NCBI RefSeq assembly: GCF_001952935.1
Contig: NZ_CP018319.1
Span: 5,972,001 to 6,036,000, forward strand
Source: Pseudomonas frederiksbergensis
GTDB taxonomy: Bacteria; Pseudomonadota; Gammaproteobacteria; Pseudomonadales; Pseudomonadaceae
Length of the DNA stretch: 64,000 nt
Direction: 5' to 3'
Shown: in pieces, positions 1-8,596 of the stretch
Position numbering within the stretch: the first letter of the stretch is position 1
Layout: every line of letters starts with the position of its first letter
Made by a program: the position numbers and the translations under genes
Notes under the pieces: model-generated
Told to the model about the DNA's origin: nothing
Databases searched by the model: none
The model's input: the letters and a program-made list of their open reading frames with translations, nothing else

Positions 1-611
1 AAAACTTCAAAGTCGAGCCAGGTATTGACCAGCACCACCACCGCCGCGCCGCTGTGGAACTCGCCATTGAAATAGACGTGGGTGTGGGTCAGGTAATTGT
101 CGTCGCCGGCCGAACCGCCGAAATGCGGGATGTCGCCCAATGCTGCACTCAGGGCCGCGAGGACCATTTCTTCACGACTGGACAAGCCATCGAGCAGAGT
201 CAGGGCAAAGCTGTTGCCCTTGATCGGCGCCAACGTGTTGCTGCGACAGCCACTGACCAGGCGCTCGACCATTTGCTGGGCGTCGATCAGGCTGAAGCGC
301 TCCATCTCGCAGATCAGTTCGGCGTCGATGGAAAAATGCCGGTGGTCGAAACCCACCGCGGTCACGCAGTTGCGGCCATAGCCCAAGGGCGTGATTTCCC
401 CGGCACTGGTGCAACCCACCAGGCGTATACCGCCGAAGCTTTGTTGCAAGGCCTGGCCCAGCGCCTGCAAGTCGTACTCGGCGGAACAGAAGAACAGCAC
501 GAAGCCCAAGTGCGGATGCAACAGTTGTCGCGCCAGCTCCTGCGCCACTTGCTGGGCATCGGTGGCCTGGGACATGGCACTGACCACACCTTCACTCTGG
601 ACCTGCTGCAT
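1..611 (-). CDS. FIST-domain sensory protein, 3' end outside window
   Basis: About 203 N-terminal residues are visible and the gene runs off the left edge. The start ATG is at 611, preceded on the minus strand by a GGGAGG ribosome site. The reading frame gives a FIST N-terminal domain, with patterns such as LVGCTSAGEITP, GLSSREE and GGSAGDD. FIST proteins bind small ligands and usually work with a signalling partner; in Pseudomonas the best-known member is NosP, a haem-based nitric oxide sensor encoded next to a histidine kinase. The partner would lie beyond the window, so NosP itself is only a possibility. Confidence 0.8.
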   Translation of the reverse strand, partial: MQQVQSEGVVSAMSQATDAQQVAQELARQLLHPHLGFVLFFCSAEYDLQALGQALQQSFGGIRLVGCTSAGEITPLGYGRNCVTAVGFDHRHFSIDAELICEMERFSLIDAQQMVERLVSGCRSNTLAPIKGNSFALTLLDGLSSREEMVLAALSAALGDIPHFGGSAGDDNYLTHTHVYFNGEFHSGAAVVVLVNTWLDFEV

Positions 612-749
612 CGTCGCCTCCCGCAGGTGCGCATGTATGAGGCTGGAGTGTACGAAGCCTGTGAGCTGCGACGTATGCTACTTGGGTAGCGGTCAGGCGC
701 TTCGATGGGATGAGAGTCGGCGGATTGGCTGCCTGATGACTGACGCTTT

Positions 750-857
750 GTGGCGAGGGGACTTGTCCCCGTTGGACTGCGCAGCAGTCCCCCTGCGGTC
801 GATGCGCAACCGAAGGGGGCCGCTGCGCGACCCAACGGGGACAAGTCCCCTCGCCAC
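750..857. repeat. REP-type inverted repeat (GTGGCGAGGGG family)
   Basis: Two outward arms beginning GTGGCGAGGGGACTTGTCCC are inverted around a spacer that itself holds a second inverted pair (GACTGCGCAGCAGTC / GGCCGCTGCGCGACC). Two further half-copies of the arm follow to about 888. It lies between the FIST gene and the porin 3' end and can fold into a large cruciform or hairpin. Confidence 0.85.
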
Positions 858-906
858 AAGTCCACTCACCACAAATCCCCTCGCCACAGGGATTTAATGT
901 CAGCAG

Positions 907-2091
907 TTACCAGGTCAGCACAGCCCCCACCGCAAAGGTGTCGGTGTCTTCATCCTGGTCGCTGGTGTCGTGGCCGTTGATTGCGAACTGGTTGTACTCG
1001 GCCACCAGCTTGAGGTTGTCGTTGATGTCATGGAACAACGCAACGCCGCGCGTTTCGTAGTCCGCGCCGCTGCCGACCACGCCATTGCCGTCGTCGTTGG
1101 TCTTGCCGTAAGACAAGGCCAGTCGGTTCTTGCCCAGTTTGTAGGAGCCTTGCAGCAGGTAACCGTCACTGTCGACGTTGCGCAGGGTCGGTTCGCCAGC
1201 GTTGTTGGTGAAAAACGGATTGATGCCTTTGGCCTGGAAGCCGGAGCCTGTGAGGGACAAGCCGCCCATTTTCGCCTGCACGCCATAGCCGACGCCTTTG
1301 GAGGTGACGGACTCGACGGTGGAATCGGTATTGTCCGACGTCTGGTAGCTGCCGTTGACCCAGCTGTAGATCTTCGCCCCGGCGAGGTCGAACTGATAGG
1401 TGATCTCGCTTTCGGTACGCGGGTTCTCTTGGTACGCCTTGCCGGTCGGGCTGCTGTCGTTGGTGTCCACCGGGTCCATGATCCCCACGGCCACCCGCAA
1501 ACCCTCCATCACCGGCGTGCGGTAGGTGATCTGCGACGTCGGGAACGGGTACGGATAACCCGTGCCGATATTGCCGAACGACACCCCGCCACCGTCCACC
1601 AGCCCCAGGGTATCGCTGACCTGGCCGTAACCGGCGAGCAACTCATCGAGCAGGATGTTGGAACGGGCGAACAGGCCGAAGTCCTTGCCGACCAGCACTT
1701 CGCCCCACTCAGGGTTGGCCACCGTGCCGTAGAACTGACGCACGTCGATGGCGGTGTCGGTGCCGTTGGTTTCGCTGTCGTTGATGGTCACCCAGAAGGA
1801 AGACCGGGCGCCGAGCTTGAGGTCATCGACCTGCTTGCCCATGTTGAAGCCCAGGTAGTTGGGCAGAAAACCCATTTTGACCCGCGCTTGCTTGCGGTCG
1901 AACTGGTCGCCGGCACGGTCCACATCGCTGTTCACGTAGAAGGCGTTGATGTAGCCGTCGGTGGAAAACGTGGTTTGGTCCTTGTCGTACAGCACGATCT
2001 CGGCTTGGGCCATCGAGCTCAAACCGAGGGTCGAAAGGCTGGCGATGAAGGCAGGCAAGAAACGATGCTTGATGTTCTTATTGTTGTGCAT
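907..2091 (-). CDS. outer-membrane porin, general Gram-negative type
   Basis: A 394-residue protein with a signal peptide (basic start, hydrophobic core, SSMAQA then E31). The mature part alternates short polar turns and amphipathic strands and ends in the aromatic residue W394, the usual beta-barrel assembly signal. Patterns such as GRDFGLF-like VGKDFGLFARSN and VAEYNQFAI fit the 16-stranded general porin family of proteobacteria. It should form a trimeric diffusion channel; the substrate cannot be told. GGAG sits before ATG 2091. It lies downstream of, and on the same strand as, the TauE gene with a 209-bp gap, so it probably has its own promoter. Confidence 0.85.
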   Translation of the reverse strand: MHNNKNIKHRFLPAFIASLSTLGLSSMAQAEIVLYDKDQTTFSTDGYINAFYVNSDVDRAGDQFDRKQARVKMGFLPNYLGFNMGKQVDDLKLGARSSFWVTINDSETNGTDTAIDVRQFYGTVANPEWGEVLVGKDFGLFARSNILLDELLAGYGQVSDTLGLVDGGGVSFGNIGTGYPYPFPTSQITYRTPVMEGLRVAVGIMDPVDTNDSSPTGKAYQENPRTESEITYQFDLAGAKIYSWVNGSYQTSDNTDSTVESVTSKGVGYGVQAKMGGLSLTGSGFQAKGINPFFTNNAGEPTLRNVDSDGYLLQGSYKLGKNRLALSYGKTNDDGNGVVGSGADYETRGVALFHDINDNLKLVAEYNQFAINGHDTSDQDEDTDTFAVGAVLTW

Positions 2092-2300
2092 GACGCGCTC
2101 CGCAGCGGGGGACTGGATGTCGGAGGCGATTATCGAAAGCTGACCGGCGGCGTCATACGCTGCCTTGGAGGCGGTTTTGAAATGCTTTGGAGTGGCAGGT
2201 GATGCGCGGCAAGTTCGGTGTAAGACCGTCCGTCGACGAGGCCCGGAACTTAAGGCGTACGCCTGTGGAACGGACTGGCGTCCACAGGAACCGGTACTTG

Positions 2301-3107
2301 CTAGACGCCCGCTCTAATCAGCATGTAAGCGGCGACCACGACACAGATGCTGGCGAAGCCGATCTGCAATCCCCGGGCCGGGACTCGTGCGCAAAGTCTT
2401 CGGCCAATGATCATGCCGACGATGCTCGCGACGATAAACGCCACGCCCAAACCGTCGATTCGCACCCCGGCCTGGAACGCGCCAATCACGCCGATGGCGG
2501 AAATCAGGCTGATCACCATCAACGAAGTGGCGACGATGCCGCGCATCTGCACATCGGTCAGTTGCTTGAATGCAGGGACGATCAGGAAGCCGCCACCGAC
2601 CCCGAGCAGCCCCGAAACCACACCGGTCACCGCGCCCAGTGCCGCGAGGGTCGCGGTGCATTTGGCGGTCCAGGAAAAGCGCCCGGTCTGCTGATCGAGC
2701 ATGCAGTTCTTCTGGCCCCAGTTGGCGTGGCCGTGGTCGCTTGGCCCTTCGCCCTGGCGCTCACGGCGCAGCATCCGCCAGGCCACCATGACCATTAGCA
2801 GGCTGAACAGGATCATCAGGATTTTTTCCGGCAACTGATGGGCGAAGTAGATGCCGATCGGCGAAAAAACCGCCCCCAGCAGGGCGATCAGCAACGCTGC
2901 GCGATAACGCACCAGACCATGGCGTAACCCGTCAATGGCGCCGACAGCCGCGGCACTGCCCACCGCGAACAATGCGACCGGCGCGGCTTGTGTCATGGTC
3001 CAACCCAACCCCAGCACCAGCGCCGGCACCGCAAGAATGCCGCCACCGGCGCCGGTCAAACCGAGTACCAACCCCATCACCACGCCAAAGAAACTCGCCA
3101 GCAACAT
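2301..3107 (-). CDS. TauE/SafE-family membrane exporter
   Basis: A 268-residue integral membrane protein with two homologous halves, each opening with the family glycine signature (LTGAGGGILAVPAL near 18-31 and LLGVGGGFLIVPAF in the second half) and about eight hydrophobic segments. A polar insert near residues 115-145 separates the halves. TauE/SafE proteins are thought to move sulfite, thiosulfate or other sulfur/organic anions. It diverges from a persulfide-dioxygenase-like gene 161 bp away; in other proteobacteria these two families share the BigR-controlled operon for sulfide detoxification. No BigR gene is present here. The substrate is inferred. Confidence 0.82.
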   Translation of the reverse strand: MLLASFFGVVMGLVLGLTGAGGGILAVPALVLGLGWTMTQAAPVALFAVGSAAAVGAIDGLRHGLVRYRAALLIALLGAVFSPIGIYFAHQLPEKILMILFSLLMVMVAWRMLRRERQGEGPSDHGHANWGQKNCMLDQQTGRFSWTAKCTATLAALGAVTGVVSGLLGVGGGFLIVPAFKQLTDVQMRGIVATSLMVISLISAIGVIGAFQAGVRIDGLGVAFIVASIVGMIIGRRLCARVPARGLQIGFASICVVVAAYMLIRAGV

Positions 3108-3268
3108 AAAACACTCGTGATCCGCGAAAAGAGCCGGGAACGCCCGGTATCGATGACTGACAGGATAGAGCCCGCGCAGCTTTTTTGATTAATTGAATTG
3201 ATGCGGGCTGGTCAGCGCAGGGAGAATGAAACTACCCTCATGGCTTGTCCTAAAAGAAAACGGCCACC

Positions 3269-4132
3269 ATGCCTGCCTTGATTGAAGCTTTTTTAGACCC
3301 TGCCTCGTCGACCTTCAGCTACGTGATCTACGAAGACGATGGCGGCCAATGCGCGATCGTCGACCCGGTGCTCGACTACGATCCCGCCGCCGGACGAACC
3401 GCCACCACCCAGGCCGACAAGATCATCGCCTTCGTTCGCCAGCATCAGTTGCAGGTGCAATGGCTGCTGGAAACCCACGCCCATGCCGATCACCTGTCCG
3501 CCGCACCGTATCTGCGTCGGGAACTGGGCGGGAAGATTGCGATTGGTCAGTCAATCAGCAAGGTTCAGGGCGTGTTCAAGACCCTGTTCAACCTTGAGCC
3601 GGAATTCTGTATCGATGGTTCGCAGTTCGATCACCTGTTCGCGCCGGATGAATCGTTCCGCATCGGCAACCTCAAGGCCACGGCCCTGCATGTTCCCGGC
3701 CATACGCCAGCGGACATGGCTTATCTGATCGACAGCGATGTGATTCTGGTGGGCGATACATTGTTCATGCCAGATGTGGGCACCGCGCGCTGCGACTTTC
3801 CCGGCGGCAACGCCAACCAGATGTTTGCCTCGATTCACAAGCTGCTGGCCTTCCCTGCCGGCGTTCGATTGTATGTCTGCCACGACTACCCGCCTGAGGG
3901 GCGTGAACCGCAGTGCATGAGTACCGTGGGCGAGCAGCGCAAAAGCAACATTCACATTCATGACGGCATCGACGAAGCCACGTTCGTTGCCATGCGCACC
4001 CGGCGCGATGCGGGGTTGGGCATGCCGACGCTGTTGCTGCCGGCGATCCAGGTGAATGTGCGGGCGGGGAATTTGCCGCCGGCTGAGGGCAATGGCGTCA
4101 CCTATTTGAAGATCCCTCTGAATAAACTCTAA
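3269..4132 (+). CDS. metallo-beta-lactamase-fold hydrolase, persulfide-dioxygenase-like (Blh/ETHE1 type)
   Basis: A 287-residue MBL-fold enzyme. The metal site THAHADHL is at residues 69-76, followed by the distal ligands HVPGHT, VGDTLF and YVCHDYPP. The spacing and the pattern TARCDFPGG match the ETHE1/Blh persulfide dioxygenases, which oxidise glutathione persulfide to sulfite with a mononuclear iron. The partner encoded divergently is a TauE/SafE exporter, which would suit removal of sulfite or thiosulfate. The start is taken at ATG 3269. A plain glyoxalase II role is less likely because the sequence has the DFPGG signature of the dioxygenases. Confidence 0.83.
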   Translation: MPALIEAFLDPASSTFSYVIYEDDGGQCAIVDPVLDYDPAAGRTATTQADKIIAFVRQHQLQVQWLLETHAHADHLSAAPYLRRELGGKIAIGQSISKVQGVFKTLFNLEPEFCIDGSQFDHLFAPDESFRIGNLKATALHVPGHTPADMAYLIDSDVILVGDTLFMPDVGTARCDFPGGNANQMFASIHKLLAFPAGVRLYVCHDYPPEGREPQCMSTVGEQRKSNIHIHDGIDEATFVAMRTRRDAGLGMPTLLLPAIQVNVRAGNLPPAEGNGVTYLKIPLNKL

Positions 4133-4136
4133 CGCT

Positions 4137-4250
4137 TGATCGCTCCCACGCTCCGCGTGGGAATGCCGCCAGGGACGCTCCGCGTTCCGCTTCGGGAAGT
4201 GACGCAGAGCGTCACGGGATGCATTCCCACGCGGAGCGTGGGAACGATCA
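4137..4250. repeat. REP-type inverted repeat (GATCGTTCCCACGC family)
   Basis: Outer arms GATCGCTCCCACGCTCCGCG and the reverse complement CGCGGAGCGTGGGAACGATC, with an inner pair GGGACGCTCCGCG / GACGCAGAGCGTC. Copies of the same family occur at 9993, 15736 and 23499. Confidence 0.88.
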
Positions 4251-4264
4251 AACACGTGTAACCC

Positions 4265-4322
4265 GTAGCAGCTGTCGTTGTGGCGAGGGGATAAATCCCC
4301 TCGCCACAACGACAGCTGCTAC
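4265..4322. terminator. perfect 58-nt palindrome between convergent genes
   Basis: From 4265 the sequence reads GTAGCAGCTGTCGTTGTGGC and continues into GAGGGGATAA; the second half is its exact reverse complement to 4322, giving 28-bp arms around a central AA. The core GTGGCGAGGGG is a REP arm. It lies between the 3' ends of the MBL gene and bkdR, so it could act as a bidirectional terminator or RNA-end protector, though no long T run follows. Confidence 0.7.
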
Positions 4323-4336
4323 AGGGGATTTTGCGT

Positions 4337-4825
4337 TTAGTTGTTGAGGGTCAACCCGTTGGCCGGCAACGGCAGCGCGGTTTTATAGCGCACCTGCTTG
4401 AGCGCAAAGCTCGAGCGGATATTGGCAACGCCGGGGACTTTGGTGAGGAAGTCCATCATGAAGCGCTCCAGCGACTGAATAGTCGGCACCAGTACGCGAA
4501 TCAAGTAATCGGGGTCGCCGGCCATCAAATAGCACTCCATCACTTCCGGGCGATCCGAGATCGCTTCCTCGAAATGCTGCAACGCCTCCTCCACCTGTTT
4601 TTCCAGGCTCACATGAATGAACACATTCACATGCAGCCCCAACAGGTCGGCATCCAGCAGCGTCACTTGCTCACGAATCAGGCCCAATTCTTCCATCGCC
4701 TTGACCCGGTTGAAGCACGGGGTTGGCGACAAATTGACCGAGCGTGCGAGGTCGGCGTTGGTGATGCGCGCGTTCTCCTGAAGGCTGTTCAAAATGCCGA
4801 TATCGGTACGGTCCAGTTTGCGCAT
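4337..4825 (-). CDS. bkdR: BkdR, Lrp/AsnC-family regulator of the bkd operon
   Basis: A 162-residue Lrp/AsnC protein: N-terminal helix-turn-helix (LDRTDIGILNSLQENARITNADLARSV opening, then SPTPCFNRVK as recognition region) and a C-terminal RAM ligand domain with the usual GDPDYLIRV element. It is divergent from bkdA1, the arrangement described for Pseudomonas putida, where BkdR activates the operon in response to branched-chain amino acids. It probably binds the 185-bp gap between the two genes and also controls itself. Confidence 0.93.
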   Translation of the reverse strand: MRKLDRTDIGILNSLQENARITNADLARSVNLSPTPCFNRVKAMEELGLIREQVTLLDADLLGLHVNVFIHVSLEKQVEEALQHFEEAISDRPEVMECYLMAGDPDYLIRVLVPTIQSLERFMMDFLTKVPGVANIRSSFALKQVRYKTALPLPANGLTLNN

Positions 4826-5010
4826 GAGACAAAACCACCTGTTTTTTATGTTTATGCAGATTTTTTATCCTCAAATGATCACCAGCGCAATGAAACAGAG
4901 AGAAATATTCTTCTTGGCCCGGCCTATGATTGTTGTAGGACAAGATTTCTTTCACCGAAGAATGATGGTCAGCTCACTACAAGAAATTCACAAGATCGAG
5001 CGTAGAAGCC
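4826..5010. promoter_or_regulatory. bkdR-bkdA1 divergent regulatory region
   Basis: The 185-bp gap is clearly richer in A and T than the flanking genes, with runs such as TTTTTTATGTTTATGCAGAT near 4850, as expected for a region that Lrp-type proteins bind and bend. It must hold the promoters for both directions. No precise -10/-35 pair is called. Confidence 0.6.
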
Positions 5011-6246
5011 ATGAACCAAGCGTACGAACCGCTGCAACTGCACGTTCCCGAACCATCGGGCCGTCCAGGCTGCAAAACCGACTTCTCCTACCTGCGTCTG
5101 ACCGACGCCGGCACGGTGCGCAAACCCCCAATCGACGTTGAACCGGCCGACACCGCTGATCTGGCCAAGGGCCTGATTCGCGTGCTCGATGACGAGGGCA
5201 ATGCCCTCGGTCCCTGGGCTGAAGGCGTGCCGGCCGAGATCCTGCGCAAAGGCATGCGCGCCATGCTCAAGACGCGGATCTATGACAACCGCATGGTGGT
5301 CGCCCAGCGTCAGAAAAAAATGTCGTTCTATATGCAGAGCCTTGGCGAAGAAGCCATCGGCAGCGGCCAGGCCCTGGCGTTGAACGTCGATGACATGTGC
5401 TTCCCGACGTACCGCCAGCAAAGCATCCTGATGGCGCGCGAAGTGCCGCTGGTGGACCTGATCTGCCAGCTGTTGTCCAACGAGCGCGATCCGCTCAAGG
5501 GCCGTCAGCTGCCGATCATGTATTCAGTCAAAGACTTCGGCTTCTTCACCATTTCCGGCAACCTCGCCACCCAGTTCGTGCAAGCCGTGGGCTGGGGCAT
5601 GGCCTCGGCGATCAAGGGCGACACCAAAATCGCCTCGGCCTGGATCGGCGACGGCGCTACCGCTGAATCCGACTTCCACACCGCCCTCACCTTCGCCCAC
5701 GTTTACCGTGCGCCAGTGATCCTCAACGTGGTCAACAACCAGTGGGCGATCTCCACGTTCCAGGCGATTGCCGGTGGTGAAGCCACCACGTTCGCCGGTC
5801 GTGGCGTCGGTTGCGGCATTGCCTCCCTGCGGGTCGATGGCAACGATTTCGTCGCGGTCTACGCCGCCTCTGCCTGGGCCGCCGAACGCGCCCGCCGCAA
5901 CCTCGGCCCGACCATGATCGAATGGGTCACCTACCGCGCCGGCCCGCACTCGACTTCTGATGATCCGTCCAAATACCGTCCTGCCGACGACTGGAGCTAC
6001 TTCCCGTTGGGCGACCCGATTGCGCGTCTCAAGCAGCATCTGGTGAAAATCGGTCAGTGGTCCGAAGAGGAACACGTCGCCGTCAGTGCCGAACTGGAAG
6101 CCGAAGTGATCGCCGCACAGAAAGAAGCCGAGCAGTACGGCACCCTCGCCGGCGGCCAGATTCCGAGCGCCGCGACCATGTTCGAAGACGTCTACAAAGA
6201 GATGCCGGAGCACTTGAAGCGCCAGCGTCAAGAGTTGGGGATCTGA
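5011..6246 (+). CDS. bkdA1: branched-chain 2-oxoacid dehydrogenase E1 alpha
   Basis: A 411-residue E1 alpha subunit of the branched-chain keto acid dehydrogenase. It carries the thiamine diphosphate motif starting IGDGATAESDFH and closing with VVNNQWAIST, and the family loop YRAGPHSTSDDPSKYR. With BkdA2 it decarboxylates the 2-oxo acids of valine, leucine and isoleucine and passes the acyl group to the lipoyl arm of BkdB. It is the first gene of a four-gene operon; the next start lies one base past its stop codon. Confidence 0.96.
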   Translation: MNQAYEPLQLHVPEPSGRPGCKTDFSYLRLTDAGTVRKPPIDVEPADTADLAKGLIRVLDDEGNALGPWAEGVPAEILRKGMRAMLKTRIYDNRMVVAQRQKKMSFYMQSLGEEAIGSGQALALNVDDMCFPTYRQQSILMAREVPLVDLICQLLSNERDPLKGRQLPIMYSVKDFGFFTISGNLATQFVQAVGWGMASAIKGDTKIASAWIGDGATAESDFHTALTFAHVYRAPVILNVVNNQWAISTFQAIAGGEATTFAGRGVGCGIASLRVDGNDFVAVYAASAWAAERARRNLGPTMIEWVTYRAGPHSTSDDPSKYRPADDWSYFPLGDPIARLKQHLVKIGQWSEEEHVAVSAELEAEVIAAQKEAEQYGTLAGGQIPSAATMFEDVYKEMPEHLKRQRQELGI

Positions 6247-6247
6247 C

Positions 6248-7306
6248 ATGAACGATCACAACAACAAAATCGAGTTGGAAACCGCCATGACCACGACCAC
6301 CATGACCATGATCCAGGCCCTGCGCTCGGCCATGGATGTGATGCTTGAGCGTGACGACAACGTCGTGGTGTTCGGCCAGGACGTCGGCTACTTCGGCGGC
6401 GTGTTCCGTTGCACCGAAGGCCTGCAGAACAAGTACGGCACCTCCCGCGTATTCGACGCGCCGATCTCCGAAAGCGGCATCGTCGGCGTCGCCGTCGGCA
6501 TGGGCGCCTACGGTCTGCGGCCGGTGGCCGAGATCCAGTTCGCCGACTACGTTTACCCGGCGTCGGACCAGATCATTTCCGAAGCCGCACGCCTGCGCTA
6601 TCGCTCGGCCGGCGAGTTCACCGCCCCGATGACCCTGCGCATGCCTTGCGGCGGCGGCATCTACGGCGGCCAGACCCACAGCCAGAGCATCGAGGCGATG
6701 TTCACCCAGGTCTGCGGTTTGCGCACAGTGATGCCGTCCAACCCTTACGACGCCAAAGGCTTGTTGATCGCGTCCATCGAAAACGATGACCCGGTGATCT
6801 TCCTCGAGCCAAAACGCCTGTACAACGGCCCGTTCGACGGTCACCACGAACGTCCGGTAACCCCGTGGTCGAAACACCCGGCCGCGCAAGTGCCGGACGG
6901 TTACTACACCGTGCCGCTGGACGTCGCCGCCATCACCCGTCCGGGCAAGGACGTGACCATCCTGACGTACGGCACCACCGTTTACGTGTCGCAAGTGGCG
7001 GCTGAAGAAACCGGCATAGACGCCGAAGTCATCGACCTGCGCAGCTTGTGGCCGCTGGATCTGGAGACCATCGTCAAGTCGGTGAAGAAAACCGGCCGTT
7101 GCGTGATCGTGCACGAAGCGACCCGCACCTGCGGTTTCGGCGCCGAACTGGTCGCCCTGGTGCAAGAGCACTGCTTCCACTACCTGGAAGCGCCTATCGA
7201 ACGCGTCACCGGTTGGGACACTCCCTACCCGCACGCACAAGAGTGGGCGTATTTCCCTGGTCCGTCCCGAGTGGGCGCGGCTTTGCATCGGGTTATGGAG
7301 GTCTGA
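6248..7306 (+). CDS. bkdA2: branched-chain 2-oxoacid dehydrogenase E1 beta
   Basis: A 352-residue E1 beta subunit with the transketolase pyrimidine-binding region (VFGQDVGYFGGVFR, DAPISESGIVG, EIQFADY) and the C-terminal domain (HEATRTCGFGAEL). It completes the heterotetrameric E1 with BkdA1. ATG 6248 was chosen because it follows the bkdA1 stop directly and keeps the N-terminus MNDHNN seen in relatives; a second ATG at 6287 is possible. BkdB starts with the base after its stop codon. Confidence 0.95.
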   Translation: MNDHNNKIELETAMTTTTMTMIQALRSAMDVMLERDDNVVVFGQDVGYFGGVFRCTEGLQNKYGTSRVFDAPISESGIVGVAVGMGAYGLRPVAEIQFADYVYPASDQIISEAARLRYRSAGEFTAPMTLRMPCGGGIYGGQTHSQSIEAMFTQVCGLRTVMPSNPYDAKGLLIASIENDDPVIFLEPKRLYNGPFDGHHERPVTPWSKHPAAQVPDGYYTVPLDVAAITRPGKDVTILTYGTTVYVSQVAAEETGIDAEVIDLRSLWPLDLETIVKSVKKTGRCVIVHEATRTCGFGAELVALVQEHCFHYLEAPIERVTGWDTPYPHAQEWAYFPGPSRVGAALHRVMEV

Positions 7307-8578
7307 ATGGGCACGCACGTTATTAAAATGCCGGACATTGGTGAAGGCATTGCAGAAGTTGAATTGTCGGTTTGGCACGTCAAAGTCGGCGACATGGTCG
7401 TAGAAGACCAGGTACTGGCCGATGTCATGACCGACAAGGCGATGGTCGACATCCCTTCGCCGGTGAACGGCAAGGTAATTGCACTGGGCGGACAGCCTGG
7501 CGAAGTCATGGCGGTTGGCAGCATCCTGATCAGCATTGAAGTCGAAGGCGCGGGCAACGTTAAAGAGTCGGCTCAACCTGCACCGGTTAAAGAAGCGCCG
7601 GTTGCGGCACCGAAAGTTGCCGCCGCTGTTGAGAGCAAACCGGTTGCCGCCGCAGCGCCGCGAGCTGCCGTATGCCAGGGCCCGATGGTCGCTCGCGAAG
7701 CGGATGAGCGTCCGCTGGCCTCACCGGCCGTGCGCAAACATGCACTGGACCTCGGCATTCAATTGCGTCTGGTGCGTGGCACCGGCCCTGCCGGTCGGGT
7801 GCTGCACGAAGACCTCGAGGCCTATCTGGCTCAAGGTCAGCAGCCGCAATCCACCGCTGTCGCCGCTTACGCCCAGCGTAACGATGAAGAACAGATCCCG
7901 GTCATCGGCATGCGCCGCAAGATTGCCCAGCGCATGCAGGACGCCACTCAGCGCGCCGCTCATTTCAGTTATGTCGAAGAAATCGACGTCACCGCCGTGG
8001 AAGAACTGCGCGCTCACCTGAACGAAAAACACGGCGCGACCCGCGGCAAGCTGACCTTGCTGCCGTTCCTGGTCCGCGCACTGGTCGTTGCCCTGCGCGA
8101 CTTCCCGCAGATCAACGCCCGTTACGACGACGAAGCCCAGGTCATCACCCGCCTCGGCGCGGTGCATGTCGGCATCGCCACCCAAGCTGACATCGGTTTG
8201 ATGGTGCCGGTGGTCCGTCACGCCGAAACCCGCAGCCTGTGGGACAGCGCTCAGGAAATTTCGCGCCTCGCTACCGCTGCCCGCAATGGCAAGGCCAGTC
8301 GCGATGAGTTGTCTGGTTCGACCATCACCCTGACCAGCCTCGGCGCCTTGGGCGGTATCGTCAGCACCCCGGTGCTGAACCTGCCTGAAGTGGCGATCGT
8401 GGGCGTCAACAAAATCGTCGAACGGCCGATGGTCGTCAAAGGCCAGATCGTGATTCGCAAGATGATGAACCTCTCCAGCTCCTTCGATCACCGCGTGGTC
8501 GACGGCATGGACGCGGCGCAATTCATCCAGGCCATCCGTGGCTTGCTCGAACAACCCGCCACGCTATTTGTTGAGTAG
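7307..8578 (+). CDS. bkdB: branched-chain 2-oxoacid dehydrogenase E2 (lipoamide acyltransferase)
   Basis: A 423-residue E2 subunit. It has a lipoyl domain at about 1-80 with the modified lysine in VMTDKAMVD (K44), an Ala/Pro-rich linker at about 90-130, an E1/E3-binding domain near 140-175 (SPAVRKHALDLGI), and a C-terminal acyltransferase domain with the catalytic pattern SSFDHRVVDGMDA. It forms the core of the complex and transfers the acyl group to CoA. GGAGG lies just before the start. Confidence 0.96.
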   Translation: MGTHVIKMPDIGEGIAEVELSVWHVKVGDMVVEDQVLADVMTDKAMVDIPSPVNGKVIALGGQPGEVMAVGSILISIEVEGAGNVKESAQPAPVKEAPVAAPKVAAAVESKPVAAAAPRAAVCQGPMVAREADERPLASPAVRKHALDLGIQLRLVRGTGPAGRVLHEDLEAYLAQGQQPQSTAVAAYAQRNDEEQIPVIGMRRKIAQRMQDATQRAAHFSYVEEIDVTAVEELRAHLNEKHGATRGKLTLLPFLVRALVVALRDFPQINARYDDEAQVITRLGAVHVGIATQADIGLMVPVVRHAETRSLWDSAQEISRLATAARNGKASRDELSGSTITLTSLGALGGIVSTPVLNLPEVAIVGVNKIVERPMVVKGQIVIRKMMNLSSSFDHRVVDGMDAAQFIQAIRGLLEQPATLFVE

Positions 8579-8596
8579 GCATTTGTGGAGAAAGTC

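Noticed and set aside
750..897. possible CRISPR-like repeat array
   Set aside because: The repeated units are inverted, not direct, with no regular spacers; they match the REP families found elsewhere in the window.
6083..7576. 497-codon minus-strand frame opposite bkdA1/bkdA2
   Set aside because: It spans real, strongly supported plus-strand genes and has shadow-like composition.
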